Source of the DNA: Sabethes cyaneus
Lineage: Eukaryota; Arthropoda; Insecta; Diptera; Culicidae
Reading direction: 5' to 3'
Assembly (NCBI RefSeq): GCF_943734655.1
Contig: NC_071353.1
Span: 143,202,043-143,266,042, forward strand
DNA: 64,000 bases
Part shown: piece by piece, positions 20,525 through 31,429 of the stretch
How the letters are laid out: every line of letters begins with the position of its first letter
Numbering within the stretch: position 1 is the stretch's first letter
Made by a program: the position numbers and the translations under genes
The notes under the pieces: model-generated
What the model saw: only the letters and a program-made list of their open reading frames with translations
What the model was told of the DNA's origin: nothing
The model's database searches: none

Positions 20525-23360
20525 TCTATACCTATAAAAATGGATTTCTGTCTGTCTGTCCGTTGGTTCCTTATAGAACCGAAAACTACTGAGCCGATCG
20601 GCGTGAAAATTTGCATGTAAGGGTTTTTGGGGCCAAGGCAGGTTTTCTCGATGGCAAAAGACCCCTCCTTCCACTAAGAGGCCCCCCCCCTCAAATCTAT
20701 GCCTATAAAAATGGATTTCTGTCTGCCCTATGATCCTTATAGAATCGAAAACTACTGAACCGATCGGAGTGAAAATTCGCATATAGGGGTTTTTGGGACC
20801 AGGGAAGGTTCTCATGATGGTTAGAGATCCCTCCCCCTACTAAGAGGGGGGGTTCCCATACAAATGAAACACAAATTTCCTTATAACTCGAGAACTAATC
20901 AAGCAAATTGTTACCGTTCGTAACATTTGTATATATATGTTGTCAGAAATATTATAGGTAAGATTTGTTATCGAATCCATTTAATAGTCTCCGGAGTACT
21001 AAATACGGCCAATTCGAATGTATACTAAACAAATAGGGTTAGATATTAAGCACACATTACACTTAACACGAAAAACGATAAAATAACCGGTTCAAGTTGA
21101 GTTCAATGGGTGGCTGGAAAAGGAAGTAAAAGGAAACTGTGAAAGAGATGGCGAATGAAGGGGAAGGATAGCGACAGTCTGGACAGGAGAAGGTAATTGG
21201 TAACGAACCACTGACTAAAACACATCGCAGTGAACGAACAACGTGGTTTTAGACTGAGTGTCAAGAAGAATAAAATTAAAACTTATATCTAGATAGGATA
21301 TTTAAAATAAAGAGTGAAAGTTTAAAAAAAAAGAGGGAAATACGGATCAGGTAAACTAATAATGCGGATAAATTGCATAATTAGGTGTGCGGAAAAGTTC
21401 ACGGAAAAATCCTAACCACACATCGCGTAATCCGTCTTTCCAATAGGACCCGTTTGATGAGTCTAAATCAACCGTAGCCGAACGAAGTTACTCCTTTGGA
21501 CCGGTGGAACCACGGAATAATTACCAGCCACGCTAGATGAATGCTGAATCCACCCCAAAGCTTCATTACTGGGAGGATCGCAACCGTACCACCACGGATC
21601 AATCGTTTACCACGTGTCTCCATTCAACGTGACAAGAAGAACCGGCCGCTGACCTTGGCCCTCTTCCGAGCAGTTGGATCAATTTCGTCGAGCCTGCGGA
21701 TAGACAAGGTTCCGTCTACACATTGACCTGTACCCGGAAAGAACCCCGAGATAGACTCTCGCAATTATACGAGCAAGTATACGTAGGAATCGTCTAGCTG
21801 TCCGCCACGTGTCGCTGGTCAGCAAGGCTAGAGTAGCCAGCCGCTGGAATCGTCAATGATCTACAGCTAGTAGATAACAGAGCCCCGCCTAGGTTCGTAT
21901 CATCGTCCTGCCGTCAGTCTGTCACCCCATCCCAGCCGTAAGTGAACATCCACCACCACACTACTCATACACGCACACACAGATTATTGTACTATTCAGG
22001 GCTAATTAAAAGGTAAAATTATATACAGCAGATTTTTTCATTCGTACACTTATCACAGTCCTGATTAACGGATTAAGCCAGAGCCGACCTTGAGCCGTAA
22101 GAGACTCACGCTCGGGCTCGGGTGTGAAAAGAGGTCGTGAGCACCCACCCCAGACGGTCCCCAGTGGTTCGACCAGGGACCAGGGGTATAGCAGGTGGAA
22201 CCCCTCTGGTTCCCCCAGTAACAAAATGGAACCAATTTTGGCATGTGGGTGTTTTTGCAGGCATTTTTTTTCTATGGTGAATTGAGACCCCTCCCCTCTT
22301 TAGGAGGGGAATAATGACCCTTCTCCCTTTTAAGAGGAGGGGCTTCCATACACATGAAATACAAATTTCCTCATAACTCGAGAACTGATCAAGCAAATGG
22401 AACAAAATTTGACATGTGGGTGTTTTTGGAGACAAGTATTTTTTCTATAGTGAATTGAAACCTCTCTCCACTTTAGGAGGGGGGCTCCTATACAAATGAA
22501 ATACAAATTTCCTAATAACTCGAGAACTAAATAATCAAATGGAACCATATTTGGCAAGTGGGTGTTTTTGAAGGCATGATTTTTTTTCTATGATGAATTG
22601 AGACCCCTTACTTTTTTAGGAGGGGGGCTCCCATACAAATGAAATACAAATTTCCTCATGACTCGAAAAGTAATCAAGCAAATGGAACCAAATTTGGCAT
22701 GTGGGAGGTTTTGGAGACAGGAATTTTTTTAATGATGGTTTGAGACCCCTCACCCCTATGGTAAGGGACTATCATACAAATAAAACAGAAATTTTTGCGT
22801 AACTCAAAAACTAATCGAACTCGAGAAATTTTAGACTCTTTCATAAAACATGAATCAATAACACCACCAAAAACTATCAACAGTAACATTAGATAATTCA
22901 GCGCGAGACGCCCACAGGCCGCGAGTGTTGCCAGCGACCTGCCGTCGGAAGCGCCGGCCACTGCGGGGAACAGCCCCCGTAGAGATCACCTCTATCTAGG
23001 TTTATTTATTTTTCTAGATCTACTGACCTCTATTACTTTCCTTCAGTTGGGTCACCCCTATGAAATGGTACTTTCTACGAAAAGATTTTCCGTGAAATGG
23101 TACATACCGCATAATGGTATTCTGCGAAATGGTTTGTAATGATGGCGAATATTTAAATGCTATCTGCTTTATTTTATCAAGCTAAGCAATGGGGGGAGTT
23201 GTTTTCTACTTTACTGTGAGGAAAATTTGTATATTAAAACACCCATGAACTCCCCAGAAACTTGCAACACTCGAGATTGTGACAAAGGTCATCCGAGATT
23301 CACGATTTATGTACAACACAGTTTAATTAGTGGTAATACGAAGTGTGTCGGGTCAGCTAG
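20525..23360 (+). mobile_element. Helitron-like element A, split by a solo LTR
   Basis: The left end A|TCTATACCTATAAAAATGG and right end GGGTCAGCTAG|T (23360) fit Helitron rules: 5' TC, 3' CTRR, inserted between A and T with no target duplication. The core holds four or more units of about 143 bp, each with CCCATACAAATGAAATAC, TTCCTCATAACTCGAGAAC, AATCAAGCAAATGGAACC and GGCATGTGGG. Towards the right come a GC-rich segment (CACTGCGGGGAACAGC) and the words GAAATGGTA repeated around 23060-23130. No helicase or replication-initiator frame is present, so it is non-autonomous. A clear 3' hairpin was not seen. A minus-strand relative is at 60735-61841. Net length without the LTR is about 1.5 kb. Confidence 0.65.
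20909..22223. mobile_element. Solo LTR (1315 bp) with TGTTAC...GTAACA ends
   Basis: The segment interrupts one ~143-bp Helitron unit between AAGCAAAT and GGAACC. Its ends are the inverted pair TGTTAC (20909-20914) and GTAACA (22218-22223), and it is flanked by a 4-bp duplication AAAT (20905-20908, 22224-22227). Removing it and one AAAT rebuilds the unit exactly as in neighbouring copies. TG...CA ends plus a 4-bp duplication fit an LTR retrotransposon, perhaps Ty3/Gypsy, reduced to one LTR by recombination. No internal gag/pol text is present. The 61-aa and 72-aa frames inside have no known domain. Confidence 0.75.
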
Positions 23361-23364
23361 TTGC

Positions 23365-23560
23365 CTATAAGAAAACCAGAAAGAAGGTCAAAGTAAAGAC
23401 TCAAGGAAGCTCAGAAGATGATCACATAAAAAAATAGAAACTACGTCAGAAAAAAGGGCTAAAAAGAAGGCCTGATAGCTGATAAGGACTAACAAGAATG
23501 CCAGAAATAATTCCAGAAAAAGGCACGGAAGAATGCCGGAAAGCATACCAAAAAGAAAAT
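23365..23560. repeat. A/G-rich simple stretch
   Basis: Purine-rich text with recurring AGAAGG, AAAAAAGG and CCAGAAA words lies directly beyond the Helitron 3' end. It resembles the GACGAAAA-type blocks but is short and lacks their islands. Confidence 0.5.
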
Positions 23561-24479
23561 CAAAATGAAGGCGAAAAAGTAGGGCAGAAGATCGGAAAGC
23601 GCGACTGCAAGGTGGTGTATTACCGAACATTCAAGCCGATCTGTTGCCAACGAAAACAGAAGCCGGAATTCCTAACCATTTCAATCACCACAAACTGTCC
23701 TTTTAAAGACGAAAACATTCTTAAATGAAGATTAAAGAATTTTTCTTTGCTCTGCTGTTCTAGTCTAATTTTTACATAGTATTTCACGTAAGTATAAGTC
23801 AACAAAACTTCACACGATTTCTCCAAATCTGGAACTAATAACCCTCTCCCCCGAAAGAATTGACGATGTAATACAACGAAAAGGAATAAATATTGGAGTT
23901 CTACTAAAGTTGTTTACCAAAGAATGTTAATACTCTCATTAAAATTTGACTGCATGGTGAGTGATGATGTAATGATGTACTATTCGAACACGTTGTTGCT
24001 GAGACGTCGCGGTTGGCTCTGTACAACAAACTTTTACCAAACACCTCTCGCAACGTCCAAATTTCTGTTCTCTTGTTGCTGTCGGATGAGCTGACCAAGT
24101 ATACGCCGTCTCGGAATGTACCAAAGCAGCCTACAAATATACCAGCTCCAAGTAAATTTCTTTTTCCCAAACCCAAATTACAAAGCCGTTAAATTATTTG
24201 AAATAGTACAATTTCCTTTATCATTTTAGCATAGTAAATTAGTTGAACGTAAACAGCTGTCACGATTTCACATATTTAGTATTTAGTTTGCGCTTACCCT
24301 TCTATTTAAGCTTCTATGTTAGAGATTTGATGTGGAAGCACATTTTTCGTCCAACGATGGACGATCATGCAACAAAGAGACTTACGTAGACCTGCATCAA
24401 CCATGCGGTCGTGCCTTGTGCACAACTCTTCTGGTTTTTTTTAACATCTGTTACCTTTCTGGCATCTTTACATTGTATT
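23561..24479. other. Unassigned DNA
   Basis: A 90-aa minus-strand frame (23904-24176) and a 76-aa plus frame (23498-23728) are open but show no recognisable motif. Nothing else supported. Confidence 0.35.
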
Positions 24480-26165
24480 TTTGAATATTTTTAACGATTT
24501 GTTGTTATTTTTTATTGCGTTCTTGGTTGCTCTTCATTGCGGCTTTTTGTCTTCATTTGTAGTCTGTTTTCACTGTTTCGTCATATTTTCGCTGTCTTTT
24601 CATCGCCTCAACGCCATCTCATTGTCATCTATTTACTGTCTTTTTGCCGCGCGTATGTTGTCTTTTCGTTATCGTTTTGTTTTTTTTTGACGCGTTTTCT
24701 CTCTGTCGTATCTTCGTGGTAGTTTTGACATCTTTACATTTCATTTCCGTCATCTATTAATCATTTTTACTTTTGTTTGACACCGTTTTTGCTTTTTTCA
24801 ACGGCTTTTTATCGTTGTTGATGTATTTTTTATTGCTGTTTTGGGACCTCCATTTTGGCAGCGTCATTTTGTTGTTTTTTTGGCGTTTGTCATCTTTCCA
24901 TCCTAAGTAACAATTTGGGTTTTATTACACTTTTATGATGGCATTTAAGACCAAAATTGGTCTTGAAGACCACCATAAGAGTACAATAAGACTCACATTG
25001 TTGCTTGGGATCGTTGGTTGTTGTCTTTTCATCATCTTTTTGGCACCTTTTCGATCGATCATTAAGACTGTCGCAGTGGCTTTTAACCCAATGTCGTTTT
25101 GGCATCCAAAACCAAAACCACAAATGTTGTTTTTTACTGTCGTTTCGCCATTCTTTTGTCGTTTATTCTTGTCGCTTTTTCGCATATTTAGTCGTCTATT
25201 TGACGCGTTTAAAAATTTTTTTTCGTGTTTTCTGGTTTTATTAGTTTTTGACAGGTTTTTACCATTTTCGTCGCTGTTTTGGCGGCTTTCTGTCGTATAT
25301 TCGTCATTGTTTCGTCGTTTTTTAAAGCTTTTTTGCTTTTCTATCGTGTTTTTTGTCGCTGTTTTGACGTCTTTTCGCCGTCTCCATCATATTTTTTTAT
25401 CATATTCGTCGTCTGTTAGTCCGTCGTTTTTTGACCTCCGTTTTTGACATTTTTCGTTGATTTGTTTTCGACGGCTTTTTGACGTTTCTGTCATTATTTT
25501 TGTTGCAATTTTGAAATGTTTTTATCGTCTTTTATCGTTTGGCTGTCTTTTTGTTTTGATATCTTTTTGACACTTATAAACGTCTTTTTGTTATATTTTT
25601 TGTTTTCTTTGTCGCTTTGAATTTTTGACGCTGTTTTGGGTTCTATTCGTTATCTCATTGTTTTTTCGACGCCTTTTTGTCATGTTTTTTCGTATACGTC
25701 ATCCTTTTTGTCCTCTGCCTGTCGTATTTTTGTTCTTGCTTTGTACCGTTTTGTCAACTTGTTTTGTTGCTGTTTCAGCGTCTTTTGGCATCTTGTCATC
25801 GTCTTTTATCGTCGTTTTGCCGTTTTTTTGTTTTCACTTTTTTGTCAATTTTTCGCCAATCTGTTTGTTGTCAAGATAATAAAAATGTTACCTTTTTACT
25901 ATCTTTTCATCGTGCTTTCACTGTCGTTTTCAGCATGCTTCGTCGCCCTGTTGATGCTTTTAAAACTCGTTTTGTCATGTTTTTGTACTTTTCGTCGTTT
26001 GTCGTCTTTGCATCGCATTTTCATGTTGCTTCCGTCATATTTCTGTCATTTTTCGTTTTCTCTTTGTCAACTTTTTATCGTGTTTTTACCCTCTTAGCAG
26101 CACCTATTTCTTTTTTTGTAGTTTCGACGGTGTCTGTTCGTAGTCTTTTCTTCGTATTTTAGACT
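24480..26165 (-). repeat. GACGAAAA-type simple-repeat domain, inverted copy (TTTTCGTC on +)
   Basis: About 1.7 kb in which the + strand is T-rich with regularly placed GTC/CGTC words (TTTTTCGTC, TTTGTCGT, TTTTTGACG). Read on the minus strand it equals the A-rich GACGAAAA domains at 50.5, 53.0 and 55.2 kb. Two non-simple islands are shared with those domains: CTGTCGCAGTGGCTTTTAAC at 25067-25087 and a TTTGTTGTCAAGATAATAAA segment at 25861-25880. Frames up to 170 aa with Phe/Ser/Leu/Val-rich text are products of the composition and are not called as genes. Confidence 0.75.
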
Positions 26166-26440
26166 TTTTTTCGTCACCTTATAGTTCTGTTTTCTGAAGG
26201 CTCAAATGTTCAACAATTTTTGATTTTCGCGAAAAAAGAGTAAAGCTAATTAGTGCAAATAGAACAAGAATACCAGTTTCTTGGTTATAAAGAACAATTA
26301 TGGTAAGAACTATCAAAGAAATAGAGTCGCAAATGTTCCCTACGGTCGGAGAAAAAAAAATTCTTTACACTACGGTTAGATGGTAAAGAGTTCTATCTGT
26401 CGCTAAAGTGAAAAATGCAAGATCATATCGACAGCATCGT
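26166..26440 (-). repeat. Terminal non-simple segment of the GACGAAAA-type family
   Basis: AAGCTAATTAGTGCAAATAG followed by AACAAGAATACCAG matches, inverted, 50435-50485 (CTGGTATTCTTGTTC then TGCATTAATTAGC). The partner also lies just outside its simple-repeat domain, so this defines one end of the mobile unit. Confidence 0.55.
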
Positions 26441-29400
26441 AACATTAACTAAGCTTGTTCTGCATATCGGATAGCCTAGCAGAACGACGTATTGATGCAA
26501 GTTCATAACGGGATTAAAATCAAAACAGTCCTTTTCAGGACTATTCGGGATATTTAAATAGTTGAACTTCTGAATTGTTGAATAAGGAAATTATAACTGC
26601 AGTCGTAGCCCTACGTTAAGCTCGTGTTTCTAGATGTTATACAGGAATCTTCTACAACACCGGTATGCTTTTGATTAACGACCAATCAGTCTAATAAATC
26701 AGCAGCCATCATATTCTAGCCACCATCGGAGCCACTGTCCACTGTTTCAAGAGAGAGCTTTGCAGCGCAAAAGTTTTGCACCCGTTATTGATCAGACTGG
26801 CAGCGGGCAAAAGAATACAGTATATTTTGCATAATAATTTAATATTTCACTACAAACCTTGCTGCTACAATTCAATGCAATGCAACGGAGTCGTTGCGCT
26901 CGCCGATGTACGATCGGATCGGCAGGCACACCGTCGAACAACGTGTCGATTTCGTCCTACCCCACTCTCGCAGACGGGAAAGCCACGCGGCGTCGTCGGT
27001 TCGGTTTCGGTTTCGATTTCCTGCACCGCCGTCGTTGGTTCAGTCTGCTCCGCTCTGGCTGGGGGTGCCGGGTGGGTTGGGGAAATTCTATAAATTATAC
27101 ACCTTTTCTCCGGCCAGCTCCGTCCCTAATGCTGGAGCTGGTGCCGGTGCAGCATAGCCGTCTACCGTCTACCGAAAATGCAACTTTCAATAGTTTGACG
27201 CAGCTTGCGCGGAGGTACGTACTTCCGGCAGAAGCGACATACATAATGGTTAAACGTTGCAGTCTGCAATTGTATCGATGTTTGGTGGCTGGCTGTCTCT
27301 CACAGCGGAGGGGAAAATAATGGGCTGCGATGCGTATCTCTGCGACCCGTCGAAATTTATGTCGGGAATTGTGTCTGGCTTGTGTCTTCGAGCGTGGCGG
27401 GTTTGGAAGTTCCACCTTTGATACTACACAATCTCACCAAAGTCTCTGGTGTTGAAGTAGGTAGAATTAACTTTCACAAACTCCGCCATCGATTGCTGGC
27501 ACCGCAAAATTATACGCCTATTAGCAAACCTCATTTGAGCTTCTCAATTATAAATTAGCCTGATAATTAAATCTGCGAATCACCACCTTCGCTCTTATCT
27601 TTCGACAGCCAGTTCAATAAGTTCGGAACATTATTCGTGGGTGGATGGAACGGGAGGATGCTTCCGTCTTGCACAGTGGTCTATAATTAAAGCATAGGTT
27701 TACAAGATGCCACCAGACTTTTCCCCCGAAATCGACAGACGACGGTTGGGTGGTGTGAATTTGAGACTGGAACGAGTCGGGGGTTTCCATGGGTCCGCAG
27801 GAGCTCCATCGTACGGTAGAGAAGCATCACTTTTCGAAATGCGATGTTAGCGACGTTGACTAAAGCTGGAAGGCAACTCGTCGTGTTCGACGGAAATTAT
27901 CCTGTCAAAATTAGCTGTTCGTGGAAAGAAAGCCGAGCACCGGGATATGATCGGTGAACTTTGCCACGTGTGCGTAGGCGTGAGTGTGTGTGAGTGAGTG
28001 TGAATGTGAGTGAGTTGATGATATGGATCACGGTCGAGTCCTTCATTTTCTGTCTTTGCACTGACGACGGCAGAGAATAATCTGAACGCCGGTAGTGGGC
28101 GGCCGGCGGTTTGGCGGAACCGACGGTGGCAGTATCGGAACTCCAGACAACTAATTTTCCGGTTAATTAATAATTGAATTAATTGGATAGTCGGCGGAAA
28201 GTCGACCCTTCCAGCGACCTTAGAAGGCGGAATCGAAGTAAGTGAGTTTGCTGGTTTTGAAGCGTCTTATGGGTGGGTTTGGTTACTGAAGGATTGCCTA
28301 TAGTGGTGATGTTTATTACTGCTATACTATTAGAACAAAATGTTAGAAATAATGACGGCTCCGCCGTATGCAGTTCAAAGTCAATTCAACTCGGTTCAAA
28401 ACTCAAATTAACGTAACTTAAATGCGTACCTCTAATTCCAGCTTACGAGTGAAAAACTTAGTTTTCTACGGCAGTGAAAGCTTGCACGCGTAGCCAGTAA
28501 TAGCCACTATTAAAGCCCCGTAACTACACAACAAATTACAGGTCCCGCGGTCGGGTTCGGGATAATGCTAATGCGATAATTGATGGGTAAGCAAGTATGC
28601 ATACAATCAGGACCTCAAACCGAACAACCATTCGCACCGCACCAAACACCAGATAATCCATTATTCAAACCGGACCGGTAAAACGATACGTTCATTGAAA
28701 AAGGGGGCCACTAAACAGCGCTCCCTTCGTCCCTTCGTTCGCGTCCGCGGACAACCGAAGGGAATAACAATTTATCCGTTCGGGGGCTCCGTTTGACTCC
28801 CCGGATAAAAATCGATGATCCATAACGTGTTTGAAAACACCAGCAAAAATCTGAAATTCAAATAGCGATTTTCCATCCCCACCCTCTCCCCCTTCCAGGG
28901 GAAGGGGGTGGTGCAGCTCGACAACAGGTGGCGAACGAGGCTGCCACCATTTGCCACCGGACGGTCGGTCGCTCGGTCGGTAGTAGCTGGTAGCAATTCC
29001 GCAGGGAACAAAACCTGACCCCGAATCCCCGACACATAATGATGATGTTTGTTTGCTTTGAATGCCACCTGGCAGAGAGCCGATTACCCTTTGCGTCGCG
29101 CTCGACGCTCGTTCCCCAGGTCCCCGGGTTAACGAGTCCCCGGGAACCGGGTGAGGGTTATGCTTATTGAAAAACAAAGGACATAAAAATGGCAGAACAT
29201 ATGCTTGCCGGAACTCACCGTTTGCCCTTCGATTGGCTCTCGGCTGTGCGCCGGCGGAAGCTTTGTTGTTAGGTCGTGGCTGCCTCGTTCGGCACGTCAC
29301 GAAATAATGATGCACCGTTTCTAGTGTCGGTGGCGTCGGTAACGTTGTTTTCAGGAGGTTCAATTTAGAGGAAAAATTTTTATTCGCTACGCTACGAAAT

Positions 29401-29685
29401 GAGCTGCTAAATTTTCATTCCAGTACAATTGTTGGACAAGAATTTTATACCTCGTTTGATCGGCAAGGTCCCCCGGATACGGGAGACGTCGAAGGTTCCG
29501 AGAAAGTTTCTCGTTTGGAAAGCAATCAATCTGCAACTCGAGGAATCGAAAGTTACGCTTTTGTCCAACTTCTGAAGCCGTGAACCAGCAAATTTATCAA
29601 AAAAAAGTAAACGAGGCTATTTCTAAGAGAAGCATGAGATTGAATACGATGTTTTATGCCAGTAAGCTGTCCCTATTTAAATTCG
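26441..29685. other. Low-copy DNA, GC-richer, no gene recognised
   Basis: Mostly free of the repeats that fill the rest of the window. GC-rich islands lie at 26920-27130 and 28690-29350. A GTGAGTGTG-type stretch is at about 27975-28020. The longest frame (223 aa, minus, 28692-29363) is proline/serine/glycine-rich, starts and stops inside a GC-rich island and has no recognisable domain; I do not call it. TTAATTAATAATTGAATTAA near 28163 is a cluster of homeodomain-like ATTA cores, possibly regulatory. Confidence 0.45.
27089..27211 (+). promoter_or_regulatory. Weak candidate TATA promoter and short first exon
   Basis: TATAAATTA (27089-27097) lies downstream of a CpG-rich stretch. An ATG at about 27129 opens a frame (MLELVPVQHSRLPS...) that meets GAG|GTACGT, a good splice donor, at about 27212. 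No downstream exon is recognised and the initiator is poor, so this is a weak prediction. Confidence 0.2.
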
Positions 29686-29689
29686 ATCA

Positions 29690-29935
29690 AGCATTGGTAC
29701 AAAGTCAATGACGTTGCTGTGACTGTCAAGAAGCAGAGAATCCGGTCATTGGACCAGAGCTAAAACCATTTTAGGGAAGGCTCTCAGTAGCCGCAAGAAT
29801 ACCGAGTCATCTTTGACAAGCGTCAAGCGCCTTGGCCTTGGGTTCGAATCTTAGTAGAATCCTGCTATTCAACGTCAACTGACTTTAGCAGGCCCCTCAG
29901 TATGCTTTATGCAGAATATTATATTACTGCAATAA
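29690..29935 (+). mobile_element. Possible tRNA-like SINE
   Basis: GGGTTCGAATCTT (29840-29852) is a good pol III B box, with an A-box-like TAGCCGCAAG about 50 bases upstream. AT-rich DNA follows. No duplicate copy was found in the window and the ends are unclear. Confidence 0.3.
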
Positions 29936-29974
29936 AACCTCTAAAGACAGTGCAAAATTGTGACTTTTAGTTAA

Positions 29975-30483
29975 CCCTCTAACGGGCAACATCGTAAAAA
30001 CGATGCGATCAAGCTAATGACTATTTTATCAAGAAAGTGCACTTAAAAGAACCTTAAGTTCTGATTTTCATGCAAAAATAATTATCTGGAGGAGCGCTAG
30101 GTTACAAAAAGTCCAAATTCTCTTTTTCGTTTTTCATGTCTAACGCTCTACCCAGATATTTTTTCAATTCAAATACATTACAAAATTGAAATAAAGCATG
30201 AAAAATTATAAGGTCAATCATTTTGTTCTAGATATCCTTTTTCTCCAAAAGTAAAAAAGGGAATATTCACGCATTAATTATTTTCGAAATTTTTCGGAAT
30301 TTTTGTTTTTGAAAGATGATAACTTTTGAATGCATAAACAGAATGTTGTGATATTAATATCAAAATGCCAAGAAATTTATTCTGAACACATTTTGCGTAT
30401 TGTCAATTCAAAACAAATTTCGTATGCAACTCTGGAGCACCAAAAGTGAATGCCGTCTACAGACGGTCTTACCCGTTAGAGGG
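29975..30483. mobile_element. piggyBac-like MITE with TTAA target duplication
   Basis: Terminal inverted repeats CCCTCTAACGGGCAA (left) and TTACCCGTTAGAGGG (right) are flanked on both sides by TTAA (29971-29974, 30484-30487). TTAA duplications and ends beginning CCC are diagnostic of the piggyBac superfamily. Just inside each end is a small hairpin, CATCGTAAAAACGATG on the left and GCCGTCTACAGACGGT on the right. The 509-bp body has no transposase frame. Confidence 0.88.
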
Positions 30484-30499
30484 TTAAGGTATGGTTTGT

Positions 30500-30785
30500 C
30501 TTTTCCATGAAAAAGACGATCGGTTAGTTTGCTGTAATTACCGCGGCGTTACGCTCGTCAACGCCGCAGCAAGAGAATTCGTGAGGCAGTAGGAGGCTAG
30601 AAGTGCTTCAGAAAAGTCGAGAGTAAAACGTGCCCACGCATCATATTTTCGTCGATTTCGAGGCAGCGTTCGATACAATCGAGCGTGAACAGCTATAGCA
30701 GATAATGCACGAAACGGTCTCCCGGATCAACTGACGCGGCTGATCAAAGCTACCCTGGAGCGACCGATGTGTTAGGAGCGTGTTT
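30500..30785 (+). pseudogene. Reverse transcriptase fragment
   Basis: With frame shifts, the + strand reads CCNYRGVTLVNAAA, then HIFVDFEAAFDTIEREQL, then LTRLIKATLERPMC. These are the first conserved reverse transcriptase blocks, including the catalytic-region DFEAAFD. The order matches RTE/R1-like polymerases. Stops interrupt it and the YADD part is absent. Confidence 0.7.
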
Positions 30786-31065
30786 CGGGGGCACTCTCGG
30801 TAATACGAAAAGTGCTTTTTCCATCCTAACTAGACCATCAAGCAAATTTTTCGTTTACGCACTTCTTCTACCTTTCCGACCCGCGGAATTCTCTTCGTTG
30901 GGATTTGCCGAGACGAGGCTGTTGCATTTTTTCTACCGAGATTCATTTAACTCTTTTTTTTTAGTATTTAGTGTGTTTTTATTTACATAAAAGAATATTT
31001 ACAAACTTTTAGTATTCACAGCTTAAATAGAAGGAAAGGGCATCAATATCAATTCTATTGCTAGC

Positions 31066-31400
31066 TTAATTTACAAATGAAATATATAAAATAAATAGTT
31101 TTAATATTTTCATTCGATTTGATAGTCCTATATTCGCAAGTGTAGGTCGCAGCAGTTCTTCAAAGGACATTCTTCGCCATCCGCCGAGTATTGTGGTTAT
31201 TTTCTGCTGTACGAATGCCCATGCAGGTGCTATGCGAGGGCATTCCGAGAATTTATGTTTAAGTGTTTCAGTCGCAGCATTGCAATGTAAACAATTTTCT
31301 CCATCCGATCGTTGAATGACCCTCATTAACTCAGCATATACAGGTTGCTTCGATGGATCGTTGCTAGCGTTAGGTTTTCGTATTCCCTTATCTATTTCAT
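31066..31400 (-). pseudogene. Non-LTR retrotransposon C-terminal fragment
   Basis: An 86-aa minus frame reads C-HC spacing in NCLHCNAATETLKHKFSECP and then a Trp-rich tail (GGWRRMSFEELLRP). This Cys-Cys-His-Cys region after the polymerase is typical of Jockey/LOA-type elements. It is open but begins at an internal residue, with no polymerase upstream, so it is a fragment. Upstream codons to about 31400 continue with stops. Confidence 0.65.
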
Positions 31401-31429
31401 TTACTCACACGGCCAACTGAAATGAATAC

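Noticed and set aside
21541..21726. 61-aa frame inside the solo LTR as a gag remnant
   Set aside because: No zinc knuckle, protease or other retroviral-type motif, and it lies within the repeat ends rather than in an internal region.
24935..26162. Several 150-170 aa plus-strand frames rich in Phe, hydrophobic and possibly membrane-like
   Set aside because: Products of T-rich simple DNA (inverted GACGAAAA domain). They overlap each other in two frames and have no domain.
28692..29363. 223-aa minus-strand frame, the longest outside simple DNA
   Set aside because: No recognisable domain, low-complexity Pro/Ser/Gly composition in a GC-rich island where stops are rare, and no promoter or splice context. 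Left uncalled, though conservation could change that.
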